From an uncultured Clostridia bacterium (lineage in GTDB: Bacteria > Bacillota > Clostridia > Oscillospirales > Acutalibacteraceae), in contig CALWIO010000001.1 of the NCBI GenBank assembly GCA_944380765.1, positions 152,077 through 216,076 on the forward strand: 64,000 nt of DNA, read 5' to 3'. Position 1 is the first letter of the stretch, and the number at the start of each line of letters is the position of its first letter. The notes under the pieces are model-generated. The model saw nothing but the letters and a program-made list of their open reading frames with translations. It searched no databases and was not told the DNA's origin. This document shows, one piece after another, positions 54,687-61,915 of this stretch. The position numbers were made by a program, and so were the translations under genes.

Positions 54687-54715
54687 ATCATAACATATTC
54701 GCCGTTTAATGTCAA
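54687..54715 (-). promoter_or_regulatory. Sigma-A promoter of the calcium-type ATPase
   Basis: TTGACA and TATGAT with a 17-base spacer on the minus strand, about 200 bases upstream of the ATG. Confidence 0.75.
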
Positions 54716-54734
54716 CGATTTAACAATCCGCTTT

Positions 54735-54980
54735 TCAGTCGTTTCCGCGCTTTTTTGAGGCGCGCTTTTTCATTTTCTGCTCATACATAAAAATCGTAAG
54801 AAGCATAAAGATTCCCGTTATTACGGTTTTAAGCTCAGCGAGATTTACCATGTTCTCAGCCGAGTAAAGCTCGCCTGCCGAAACAATGTCAATCGGGAAA
54901 AACAGAAAGCTCAGCAGAAGCCAGCTGACAACGGCGCACGCGCACGATAAAAGGATTTTACGGATTTTGTCTGCCAACAT
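54735..54980 (-). CDS. Small two-helix membrane protein
   Basis: 81 residues with two hydrophobic segments (about 10-35 and 48-66) and a basic C-terminus (KKRASKKRG). The start is preceded by a GGGAGGT site. No family recognised. It is upstream of the ATPase promoter on the same strand and seems to be a separate unit. Confidence 0.6.
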   Translation of the reverse strand: MLADKIRKILLSCACAVVSWLLLSFLFFPIDIVSAGELYSAENMVNLAELKTVITGIFMLLTIFMYEQKMKKRASKKRGND

Positions 54981-55217
54981 AAAGACCTCCCTTGGGTATT
55001 GCCTGACGGCGGACGCTGCCGCCGTGTAACAGGACTTTTAATGTGTCCGGGTTTCTTCCTGCAATGAAAGATTAGCAGATTTCATTTAAAGTTTCAATAT
55101 TTATTAAAAAAGTGAGATAATTTGTAACCGTTTTTGTAATATATTTTAAAAATCTGACGCCGTTTTACGCGCGCTTATCACCGCTACCGGACGATTTCAA
55201 GTTAATATTAGAGTGTA

Positions 55218-55234
55218 AAATGATGTTATCATTT
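55218..55234. promoter_or_regulatory. Inverted repeat upstream of the alcohol dehydrogenase remnant
   Basis: AAATGAT-GTT-ATCATTT is a perfect inverted repeat 25 bases before the ATG. It could be an operator; it is not the Rex consensus. Confidence 0.35.
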
Positions 55235-55258
55235 AATAAAATTTATGGAGGTACACTT

Positions 55259-55987
55259 ATGCGATACTACGATTTTCTGAATCCGTCCGTTAACTTTATG
55301 GGTCCCGGCTGCGTTAAGGAATTAGGGCACAGATGCCGGCTTCTCAATATGAAAAAGCCGCTGATTGTCACCGACGATTTTCTTGCGAAGGTTGAAAACG
55401 GTCCCGTTGCCCAGTGCCTTGAAGTGCTTAAAGAAGCCGGTATTGACAGCGTAATTTTTACCGGTGTTGAGCCTAACCCGAAAATTGAAAACTGCTATGA
55501 CGGCCTTAAAATTTACAAGGACAACGGCTGTGACTCCATTATCACCGTAGGCGGCGGCTCCTCGCACGACTGCGGCAAGGGAATAGGAATTGCCGCCACT
55601 CACGAGAAGCCCTTGGGAGAATACGCGGGAATTGAAACTCTTGACAATCCCCTGCCCCCGGTTATTGCGGTTGACACCACCGCCGGCACCGCCAGCGAGG
55701 TTACCCGTCACTGCGTACTTACCGACCGCGCCACAAAGCTCAAATTCGTTATAGTGAGCTGGCGTAATGTTCCGCTTGTTTCCTTTAACGACCCGCTTAT
55801 GATGCTCACCGTACCCAGAGGCCTTACCGCCGCGACAGGTATGGACGCTCTTACGCACGCCATTGAATCCTATGTTTCGGTTGACGCCAACCCCGTAACC
55901 GACGCCCTGAAGGACGGAAACGCTTTCTCCAACCCGCGCAAGGGCACGAAGCAGGATATTATCGATCTGTTCCGCAAGGCTATGTAA
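55259..55987 (+). pseudogene. Iron-containing alcohol dehydrogenase with an internal in-frame deletion
   Basis: The gene reads 242 residues, whereas family members are about 380. The N-terminal NAD-binding domain is intact (VGGGSSHDCGKGIG, TTAGTASEVTRH), as is GMDALTHAIESYVS with two metal ligands. After PVTDAL the sequence jumps to KDGNAFSNPRKGTKQDIIDLFRKAM, which is the usual extreme C-terminus. About 140 residues, including the GLAHSMVHSLGGFYDTPHG-type segment with the other two metal histidines, are missing. The junction lies at 55904-55909 (GCCCTG), a likely short homology. The enzyme should not bind iron normally. The start at 55259 has GGAGG upstream. An assembly error is the alternative explanation. 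Confidence 0.8.
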
Positions 55988-56021
55988 TCAAATTACAGGC
56001 AAAACTTTATACACAGCGCTG

Positions 56022-56049
56022 TGCCGCCGGGAAACCGGCGGCATTTTTT
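56022..56049 (+). terminator. Terminator after the alcohol dehydrogenase remnant
   Basis: TGCCGCCGG pairs perfectly with CCGGCGGCA around GAAA and is followed by TTTTTT. Confidence 0.9.
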
Positions 56050-56104
56050 ATGCTTATAATCATTCCGGACTTATTAAGTTAATACCGGTTCAGCCTTCAA
56101 GTAA

Positions 56105-56147
56105 AAAATTCCCCGTATCAGCCGTTTTAGCGGCAGAGGGGGATTTT
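56105..56147 (-). terminator. Terminator of the LMW phosphatase operon
   Basis: On the minus strand ATCCCCC pairs with GGGGAAT, enclosing a second stem GCCGCTAAAACGGC, and ends in TTTTTTAC. Confidence 0.65.
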
Positions 56148-56160
56148 TGTTATGCAGAAT

Positions 56161-56622
56161 TTATTTTGCAAGCGCCTGCAAAAGCGCCGCGCAGCCCTCG
56201 GCAATGTCGCGGTACGCCACATCAAACCGGCGCGAATACCACGGGTCGGCAACATCTCCGCCGCGGGCGGTATAGTCCATCAGCTTATGTACTTTGCCGC
56301 AGGGGTCGCCGCCGAAAATGCGGAGCATATTGCCAATATTGGCGCTGTCCATACCTATGAACAAATCATACTTACCGTAATCGCTTTTTTGAAGCTGTAC
56401 CGCTCGCTTCCCCTCGCAGGAAAGCCCGTGCTTTCTTAATTCTTCCTTTGCGGGCGGATAAACGGGATTTCCCGTACCATTCCAAATCTCCTCGGAGCTG
56501 GTAGCCGAGGAAGCGGCAAAAAATTTTTCGGACATTCCCCGCTTTGCCGCAAGGTCTTTAAATATAAATTCCGCCATCGGACTGCGGCATATATTTCCGT
56601 GGCAGACGAACATAATTTTCAT
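56161..56622 (-). CDS. Low-molecular-weight protein-tyrosine phosphatase
   Basis: 153 residues. The catalytic loop VCHGNICRSPMAEF (C8 to R14) and the general acid in ADPWYSRRFDVAY are intact. The DPWY form is close to YfkJ/YwqE-partner type phosphatases that act on tyrosine. It is cytoplasmic. A second LMW phosphatase, fused to RimI, is encoded at 12064-12927; that one has the NDPF form. This gene starts five bases after the flavin-oxidase-like gene, forming a two-gene unit. Confidence 0.93.
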   Translation of the reverse strand: MKIMFVCHGNICRSPMAEFIFKDLAAKRGMSEKFFAASSATSSEEIWNGTGNPVYPPAKEELRKHGLSCEGKRAVQLQKSDYGKYDLFIGMDSANIGNMLRIFGGDPCGKVHKLMDYTARGGDVADPWYSRRFDVAYRDIAEGCAALLQALAK

Positions 56623-56627
56623 ATCGC

Positions 56628-57020
56628 TTAAAACTTAATTACAACCGGCTCGGCTGTGAAGGAGCTTATGGTTGCCGTGGCGTTTTTCATATAGAACACC
56701 TGCGTGTTGCCGTCGTTTTCATCATACATGGCGCGGAGATTCGGGTACGCGTCCAGCATGGCTTTTTTCGCTTCCGTGCGGTCGTCCTCGACAAGCTCGC
56801 AGGAAATACGAATCCACTCGCCGCCGCTGAAAGCGCAAATTTCCGCCCTGGGGTTGGCGGCAAGCTGACGGCTGACGGGTTTTGCTTTGCCGGTCTGTAT
56901 ATATAGCCTGCCCTCAAATTCGTTTACAGTCCCGAAAGGGCGCACCCTCGGCCGGTCGCCCTCTATTGTCGCGAGATAATAAGTCTCCGCTTTTTTCAAA
57001 AAATCATATACGCGCTTCAT
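56628..57020 (-). CDS. Pyridoxamine 5'-phosphate oxidase-like flavin-binding protein
   Basis: 130 residues from the ATG at 57020, preceded by AAAGGAG; the in-frame ATG at 57038 lacks one. The split-barrel fold is seen in YYLATIEGDRPRVRPFGTV, LYIQTGKAKPVSRQLAANPRAEIC and the C-terminal strand pair. Family members bind FMN or F420 and reduce small substrates; many have unknown substrates. It is too short for true PdxH. It is cotranscribed with the LMW phosphatase gene. Confidence 0.85.
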   Translation of the reverse strand: MKRVYDFLKKAETYYLATIEGDRPRVRPFGTVNEFEGRLYIQTGKAKPVSRQLAANPRAEICAFSGGEWIRISCELVEDDRTEAKKAMLDAYPNLRAMYDENDGNTQVFYMKNATATISSFTAEPVVIKF

Positions 57021-57171
57021 AATACGCACTCCTTTCAAGAGTTAAATTTCATCAAAAATACGCTTTTGATTTTTATATAAGCTCCGCGTTTATATCCCTT
57101 GTAAAATATTGCCGTAAATGTTCCTGAGAAGTCTGTGTTTGGGTGACCAAACGCGATGCTTGCTGGTATGA

Positions 57172-57897
57172 TTAATTACCGCGCCTCAACTTAATGAATT
57201 GCCAAATGACAACTGCGACAGCAACAAAAACAAATACACAAATAAGGCTGATGGTTACTATTGTTTTCGTAAGTTGCATTGAATTCACATCATATATAAT
57301 AGATTCCGAACCTGTAGCATCAATGGTGACAATTTGAGAATAAGACGTAGCAATCCAGTTAAATATTCCCATATCATTTCTAATTAGATATGTAGTATTA
57401 CCAACTGTCCGAGTTGTTGAATACAGTAGCGAATTTCTGTATGAGTTGTTATCAATCGTATCTTGTACTGCCTTAATATCTAATATATTGCCGTCTGAAT
57501 CAAGCGATATTATCACATCGCTACGAATGAAATAAATATTAACGTGTTGCTCATCCCATTCAACACAAAAACTTTGAGTACAATTGAACGTATATCCATA
57601 CAAGAACTCTCCTTGAGACGTATATACGCAAATCTCTTTGTCTTGGGAACCCGTTTGTCCAATCGCAATCAATCCCTGTTCATTTACATCGAAGCATAGG
57701 ACTCCTCTTTTTTCAGGTTCGGCACTTAATGGTGATACATTGATACTTGCCACAAATGTAGTTTTTGTCTCATCAGAAAGATCTTCTGTAAAAAATCCTG
57801 TATTCATTGCATTTACCTTTATTGCATTTGTAGAAATAACAATCAATAATACAAATGATAGAAGCAGATAAATTCGTTTTAATTTCATATCTACCAC
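57172..57897 (-). CDS. Unrecognised exported protein with C-terminal membrane helix
   Basis: 241 residues. A signal peptide or helix (residues 8-28) is followed by a beta-rich domain with propeller-like repeats (CFDVNEQGLIAIGQTG, ICVYTSQGEFLYGYTF, IISLDSDGNILDI) and a C-terminal helix (about 210-233) with a basic tail. AT-rich composition contrasts with flanking genes. Its start overlaps the end of the Rhs remnant by seven bases, so the two are translationally coupled; by analogy with Rhs/polymorphic toxin loci it may protect against, or assist, the Rhs product, but there is no direct evidence. Confidence 0.65.
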   Translation of the reverse strand: MVDMKLKRIYLLLSFVLLIVISTNAIKVNAMNTGFFTEDLSDETKTTFVASINVSPLSAEPEKRGVLCFDVNEQGLIAIGQTGSQDKEICVYTSQGEFLYGYTFNCTQSFCVEWDEQHVNIYFIRSDVIISLDSDGNILDIKAVQDTIDNNSYRNSLLYSTTRTVGNTTYLIRNDMGIFNWIATSYSQIVTIDATGSESIIYDVNSMQLTKTIVTISLICVFVFVAVAVVIWQFIKLRRGN

Positions 57898-58637
57898 TCC
57901 ATAATTTTAATGTACACAGATCTCGCAACCTCATAAACATTAAATTGGGTGTACGGTAGCGTAACCGTTGTTCCCCATTCAACATGAAACTCCTTTCCAG
58001 GTGTACCAAATCCAACATTTCCAGTTAATCCGAAGTATCCGGTGTTTAATGCTGGGTCTGGCATAAACATTACGTCTCCACCAGCCGCGACAGGAACACC
58101 CTCAATAGGCACAGCTATTGAGCCACCTACTTGATAATAGGCATCATTCAATTTGTCAATGTTGGGAGCATTTGTTACACTTTGATAGCGCGTTATAGAT
58201 ATACCAGGATCGCCTCCGGTAATACCCCCTCCGCCAGAAGCTTGGATCGCAACATTTCCCTTAGTATCCATAGATACGCCAATTTGACCATTGAAAATCC
58301 ATGCACTGGGTGTTCCACTCACATTGACACCAGTAGAATATGTTAAGTCAACCTTTGAAAGAGTCTTTTGAACAGTTTTTACGACTGGCTTAACAATATT
58401 CTTTGCTACCCATTTAACAGTATTCTTTATCCACTTAGGCCATTCTCCGCTGTAATCATCCATATTTACAGGGTTATTGAAACAGTACGCAAATAGATTG
58501 TAGCCTTGTATCGATTCCCCCACTCCAGCTATAACACTATCCGCATTTATCCACCGACCAACCTCAGGATCGTAATAACGGCTGGATACATAATAGAATC
58601 CTGTCTCGCTGTCATAATAGTATCCGCGGTAGCGCAT
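57891..58637 (-). CDS. Rhs repeat-associated core domain protein, C-terminal remnant
   Basis: 248 residues. The first 70 are the Rhs-associated core motif (MRYRGYYYDSETGFYYVSSRYYDP, then GRWINADS and NLFAYCFNNPVNMDD). The rest is the variable C-terminal module, Gly-rich and beta-rich, with GIGVSMD-like and GYFGLTGNVGFGTPGKEFHVEWG blocks; I do not recognise a toxin active site. A complete Rhs protein is normally well over 1000 residues with YD repeats before the core; none exist here. In frame upstream there are only ten more codons before a TAG. No ribosome binding site precedes the ATG. It is a relic or a reserve cassette. Confidence 0.8.
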   Translation of the reverse strand: MRYRGYYYDSETGFYYVSSRYYDPEVGRWINADSVIAGVGESIQGYNLFAYCFNNPVNMDDYSGEWPKWIKNTVKWVAKNIVKPVVKTVQKTLSKVDLTYSTGVNVSGTPSAWIFNGQIGVSMDTKGNVAIQASGGGGITGGDPGISITRYQSVTNAPNIDKLNDAYYQVGGSIAVPIEGVPVAAGGDVMFMPDPALNTGYFGLTGNVGFGTPGKEFHVEWGTTVTLPYTQFNVYEVARSVYIKIMEW

Positions 58638-58667
58638 GGGGTTTGCCTGTCCCTGTGCGCCGGTGTC

Positions 58668-59258
58668 CTAAGACGCGGTACCGTCCCCTGTATTTACTGT
58701 ATTTTCCGTCCGATTTTTTGTTTTCCGTACCATCAATCCTATAAACATTATAACAAACGGAATCGCAGCAAATAAGGCGTTTAACAAATTTGATGTTGCC
58801 AGTTCAAAGGCGAGCCTGTGTCTGTCCGATACTTCATTATACCAAATCCAAAATTCCGCTTCGGACAGCGGCGGTGTAAGATCCTGATATTTCATATATA
58901 CCGCGTGAAATAATATGTCTAAATAGGAGCGTGTAAAAGCAAGAAGGGTATTTGAACGCAATATCTTATCCGCAATTACAGCATAGGACGAAAAGCAGGA
59001 AAGAAATGTAAGTATCGGATTTTTATATTTAAACAGCACTTTTTTGCCGGCAAAGAAAAACCCGATAAAAAACAGGATTTCCAGAATTGAAAAAATGACC
59101 AACAATATTCTGTAGCTTTTAATATCGGTTATTGTCAGTTCCCCACTTCCGGAGTAACTTTTGACTGCGAGAAATAAAACGAATATGCAAAAAAAGAAAG
59201 TATTATATATCAGCCAGAATATTCCGGTAATAAAAAAATTCGCAAAAAACTTTTTCAT
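58668..59258 (-). CDS. Unrecognised four-helix membrane protein in the Rhs island
   Basis: 196 residues with four hydrophobic segments (about 8-32, 48-70, 80-100, 155-178) and a loop rich in Trp/Glu (EAEFWIWYNEVSDRHR). AAGAAGAG precedes the ATG. It starts one base after its upstream neighbour's stop. Its TAG stop is in the same frame as the Rhs remnant that follows, so the two reading frames are separated only by this stop codon and ten codons. Function unknown. Confidence 0.65.
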   Translation of the reverse strand: MKKFFANFFITGIFWLIYNTFFFCIFVLFLAVKSYSGSGELTITDIKSYRILLVIFSILEILFFIGFFFAGKKVLFKYKNPILTFLSCFSSYAVIADKILRSNTLLAFTRSYLDILFHAVYMKYQDLTPPLSEAEFWIWYNEVSDRHRLAFELATSNLLNALFAAIPFVIMFIGLMVRKTKNRTENTVNTGDGTAS

Positions 59259-59259
59259 A

Positions 59260-59760
59260 TTAACTCTTCTTATTTAAAAAGCGGTTTATAAAGCTGCTTT
59301 GTATTTTTTTTATACACTTTTTCCACTGAATACAAAGCAAGATCGTTACAGGTGCAACCCAATGGGGACAGTTTTCTATTGCAAGTATCAATATTACAAA
59401 TAAAATATAATAAACGTTTATCAACACCGAAGGAATTTTAGTAAAGAAGTTATTTTTTAAATCAGGTTGAATTTTTTTAGCTAATAGTACCGATATTGTA
59501 AAAACAATATATAATGGAATCCAAAACATCGAACCTGATACAAAATAATATATAAGAAATCCTATACAAATAATTTCACATAAAATTTCACAAACCCATA
59601 AAATGACTGTATGTCGGTTCATTATTTCTATTTCTCCTTTAAAATGTAATAAAACTTTATCAAATTCTGTTAAATTATCTTTTTCACAAACAAGCCTGAT
59701 AATGTCATCCGTTTGTTCGTTAATATCTGTCAGCAAGCCGTCAAGATACTCTACTGCCAT
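59260..59760 (-). CDS. Unrecognised membrane protein in the Rhs island
   Basis: 166 residues. A soluble N-terminal helix region of about 45 residues is followed by four hydrophobic segments and a lysine-rich tail. No domain recognised. No good ribosome binding site lies before the ATG at 59760. It is the first gene of a run of four AT-rich genes ending at 57172, probably one transcript from the promoter at 59859-59886. Confidence 0.6.
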   Translation of the reverse strand: MAVEYLDGLLTDINEQTDDIIRLVCEKDNLTEFDKVLLHFKGEIEIMNRHTVILWVCEILCEIICIGFLIYYFVSGSMFWIPLYIVFTISVLLAKKIQPDLKNNFFTKIPSVLINVYYILFVILILAIENCPHWVAPVTILLCIQWKKCIKKIQSSFINRFLNKKS

Positions 59761-59858
59761 AAATTTTATATATTAAAAATATCAAAACCGGGTTTTTGCG
59801 TTTTTATGTTTTGATAATTTAAGCCGACTCCTGAAATTGCGCATAATTCCCTAAAACT

Positions 59859-59886
59859 ATTATACATATATATAATCGTATGTAAA
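59859..59886 (-). promoter_or_regulatory. Putative promoter of the Rhs island genes
   Basis: TTTACA and TATAAT with a 16-base spacer on the minus strand, about 100 bases before the ATG at 59760. Confidence 0.5.
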
Positions 59887-60128
59887 TGCAGTTTTGTTAC
59901 ACTTTTGCAGAAAATATTTTTTTATTTTTAAAAATTCGTCAAATATATACAAATTTCCTCTGCTGAAACAGGGCATAATGATAGGCTGAATTTGAAAAAA
60001 TCACGCCGGACACCGCGGCAAAACCCGACAGGCGACATAGATATTAAATTTCTCATAAACATACAACATTTTAAAACGCCAAAATGTGACAAAAATAAAA
60101 TTTTGCAGAATCTGACAAATTTCCCGTG

Positions 60129-60157
60129 GAATAAAATTCAACGCCTTACAGATACTA
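60129..60157 (+). promoter_or_regulatory. Sigma-G-like promoter of spoVT
   Basis: GAATA and GATACTA are separated by 17 bases. The forespore sigma-G consensus in Bacillus is GHATR and CATNMTA at about this spacing, and spoVT is a known sigma-G target. One -10 base differs. Confidence 0.5.
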
Positions 60158-60200
60158 CTATTACAAAAATCTGCGAAACCGTGATGGAGGAATCAAATAA

Positions 60201-60740
60201 ATGAAAGCCACTGGCATTGTAAGAAGAATCGACGACCTGGGCAGAGTCGTTATTCCGAAAGAAATCAGAAGAACCATGCGCATAAGAGAAGGCGACCCGC
60301 TTGAAATATATACGGCGGCGGACGGTGAGGTTATTTTTAAGAAATATTCACCCATAGGCGAATTGTCGGAATTTGCCGGGCAATATACCGATGTTCTTAA
60401 CCGCGCCACAAATCTGCCGGTAATAATAACCGACCGCGACCATGTTATTGCCGCTTCCGGCATAGGGCGCAAAGAGGCTATGGACAAGCGCATTTCCGCC
60501 GCTCTTGAAGAAATGATTGAGGACCGGGGCAGCTATACCGCCGCGCCGGACAAAAAGGCTCTTTATCCGCTGGCGGACAGCACAATGGAAGCCGGAATTG
60601 CTTTCCCCATAATCGGCGGAGGCGATGTTGCCGGCGCGGTTGTGCTGATGCTTAACCCAAACGGCTCCATGCCCACTCAAACGGAAATTAAGCTGGTATC
60701 GGTCGCCGCCTCATTTCTCGGAAAACAGACCGAGGAATAA
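60201..60740 (+). CDS. spoVT: Stage V sporulation protein T (AbrB-type regulator with GAF domain)
   Basis: 179 residues, the exact size class of SpoVT. The first 50 form the AbrB-like swapped-hairpin DNA-binding domain (MKATGIVRRIDDLGRVVIPKEI), and residues 57-176 are the GAF domain. In Bacillus SpoVT tunes sigma-G-dependent genes in the forespore. The ATG has GGAGG ten bases upstream. Its presence implies an endospore-forming lineage. It is a single-gene unit ending at a strong terminator. Confidence 0.94.
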   Translation: MKATGIVRRIDDLGRVVIPKEIRRTMRIREGDPLEIYTAADGEVIFKKYSPIGELSEFAGQYTDVLNRATNLPVIITDRDHVIAASGIGRKEAMDKRISAALEEMIEDRGSYTAAPDKKALYPLADSTMEAGIAFPIIGGGDVAGAVVLMLNPNGSMPTQTEIKLVSVAASFLGKQTEE

Positions 60741-60787
60741 AACGCAAAAACGCGCAAAAAAAGAACCCGTAAAAAGCGAAAAAGCGC

Positions 60788-60821
60788 AAAAAAAAGAACC
60801 CGTTTTCACGGGTTCTTTTTC
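60788..60821. terminator. Terminator after spoVT, bidirectional
   Basis: AAGAACCCG pairs with CGGGTTCTT with A- and T-runs outside. An extra copy of the left arm (60752-60770) precedes it. Confidence 0.85.
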
Positions 60822-60833
60822 ATTGTTTTAAAA

Positions 60834-61814
60834 TCAATATTCTACCGACCAGCGCTCTTCAAATTTAAGTCCTATTCTATAATCCTTGCTGCTGCTGCTC
60901 ATTGTAAGAATAAGAGGAAGGTCAACATAGTAATCTACCATATTGCCTGTTGCCTTTTCAATCTTCGCCTCGCATTTAACATTTTCATAAGCGCAGGAAG
61001 GTTCAAGGCTGTTAAGTATGGGAATATTGGCTATGGGCTCTTCGATAGACTGTCTTGTGATAATTGAGCCTACCGAGCCTACGCCGCTGCCCGCTGTGGG
61101 GTCAACCTCATTTTTAAGGGTGATGCTGATTATGTAATAATCGCCCTCTTCTTTGCAGCTGATGGCTTTGATGTCGCTTGTTTTAAGATTGCAGGTTGCG
61201 CCGGCAGGCGGGAAATATGTTTTGATGTCAGCGCCCGAATAAACGGCGTCGGTGGGTTCTTCCTCTTTAAGAAGAGAACTCATAAGTCCTCTGCCCGCGC
61301 TCTCGATAAGCGCATTTCCGCCCGCGTCAACAATGCTCTGATAGTTAGAACCCTTTTTCCAGTAATTGTTAACGCTCTTAGCCTTTGTTTTAACATTGTT
61401 GAACGATTTTACAAAATAATCGTACTGCGCTTTGGGAGTGGTAAGCCCCTTGTCGCTTGAATCGGTATTGGCTGAGCCGGAGCCTTCGCCCGAACCTTCG
61501 CCGGAACCGTTATTGCCGGCTTCCTCGCCGGAACCGCTGCCGTCGTCGGCGTCGGCGCTGTCGGAGCTGCCGTCGTCGCCCCAGTCGATGTCAACTTCTT
61601 CCTCGGTAGTTGAAGTTACGCCCGCGGGAGTCTCGGTCGCTTCCGAGCCGGTGCCGACTTTTTTATAAGCAATAACCGTTGAAGTATAAACCATGGCGCA
61701 GCCTAACGCAAGCGCGAAAACTTTGAAGAATACAGCGTAAAACCTTTTTCTTTTCTCGGCTTTTTTATCAAGCTTCGCCTGATATTCTTCAGGTGTATAT
61801 GTTTTTTTTGCCAT
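60834..61814 (-). CDS. Unrecognised membrane-anchored extracytoplasmic protein
   Basis: 326 residues. A basic cytoplasmic start (KLDKKAEKRKRF) precedes one membrane helix (about 26-50), a low-complexity Ser/Gly/Asp/Glu linker of about 70 residues, and an ordered domain of 200 residues with several beta strands (YYIISITLKNEV, VKCEAKIEKATGNMVDYYVDLPLILTM). No family recognised. The linker looks like a spacer through the cell wall. The ATG is preceded by AAAGGGG. It may share a transcript with the surface protein upstream (61916-64000), 101 bases away. Confidence 0.7.
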   Translation of the reverse strand: MAKKTYTPEEYQAKLDKKAEKRKRFYAVFFKVFALALGCAMVYTSTVIAYKKVGTGSEATETPAGVTSTTEEEVDIDWGDDGSSDSADADDGSGSGEEAGNNGSGEGSGEGSGSANTDSSDKGLTTPKAQYDYFVKSFNNVKTKAKSVNNYWKKGSNYQSIVDAGGNALIESAGRGLMSSLLKEEEPTDAVYSGADIKTYFPPAGATCNLKTSDIKAISCKEEGDYYIISITLKNEVDPTAGSGVGSVGSIITRQSIEEPIANIPILNSLEPSCAYENVKCEAKIEKATGNMVDYYVDLPLILTMSSSSKDYRIGLKFEERWSVEY

Positions 61815-61915
61815 ATCGGTAAAACCCCTTTCAATCTCCGATGCCTACTGACACCAATAAGACTAATAATAAATTTACAACAAAATTGTCCAAAAGTCAA
61901 TACAGTTATAAATTA

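Larger units (their letters stand above)
59761..60200. other. 440-bp AT-rich intergenic region
   Basis: No convincing gene. It separates the leftward Rhs island from spoVT and holds the minus-strand promoter at 59859-59886 and the plus-strand sigma-G-like promoter at 60129-60157. A 70-codon frame at 59992-60204 has a TTG start, no ribosome binding site and a composition unlike a real protein. Confidence 0.7.

Noticed and set aside
56063..56090. CCGGACTTATTAAGT, resembling one arm of the terminator at 2408-2439
   Set aside because: Only about 15 bases match and the second arm is absent; it may be chance or a decayed terminator and supports no call.
59992..60204. 70-codon plus-strand frame before spoVT
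   Set aside because: TTG start, no ribosome binding site, overlaps the sigma-G-like promoter and the spoVT start region; reads like random AT-rich sequence.
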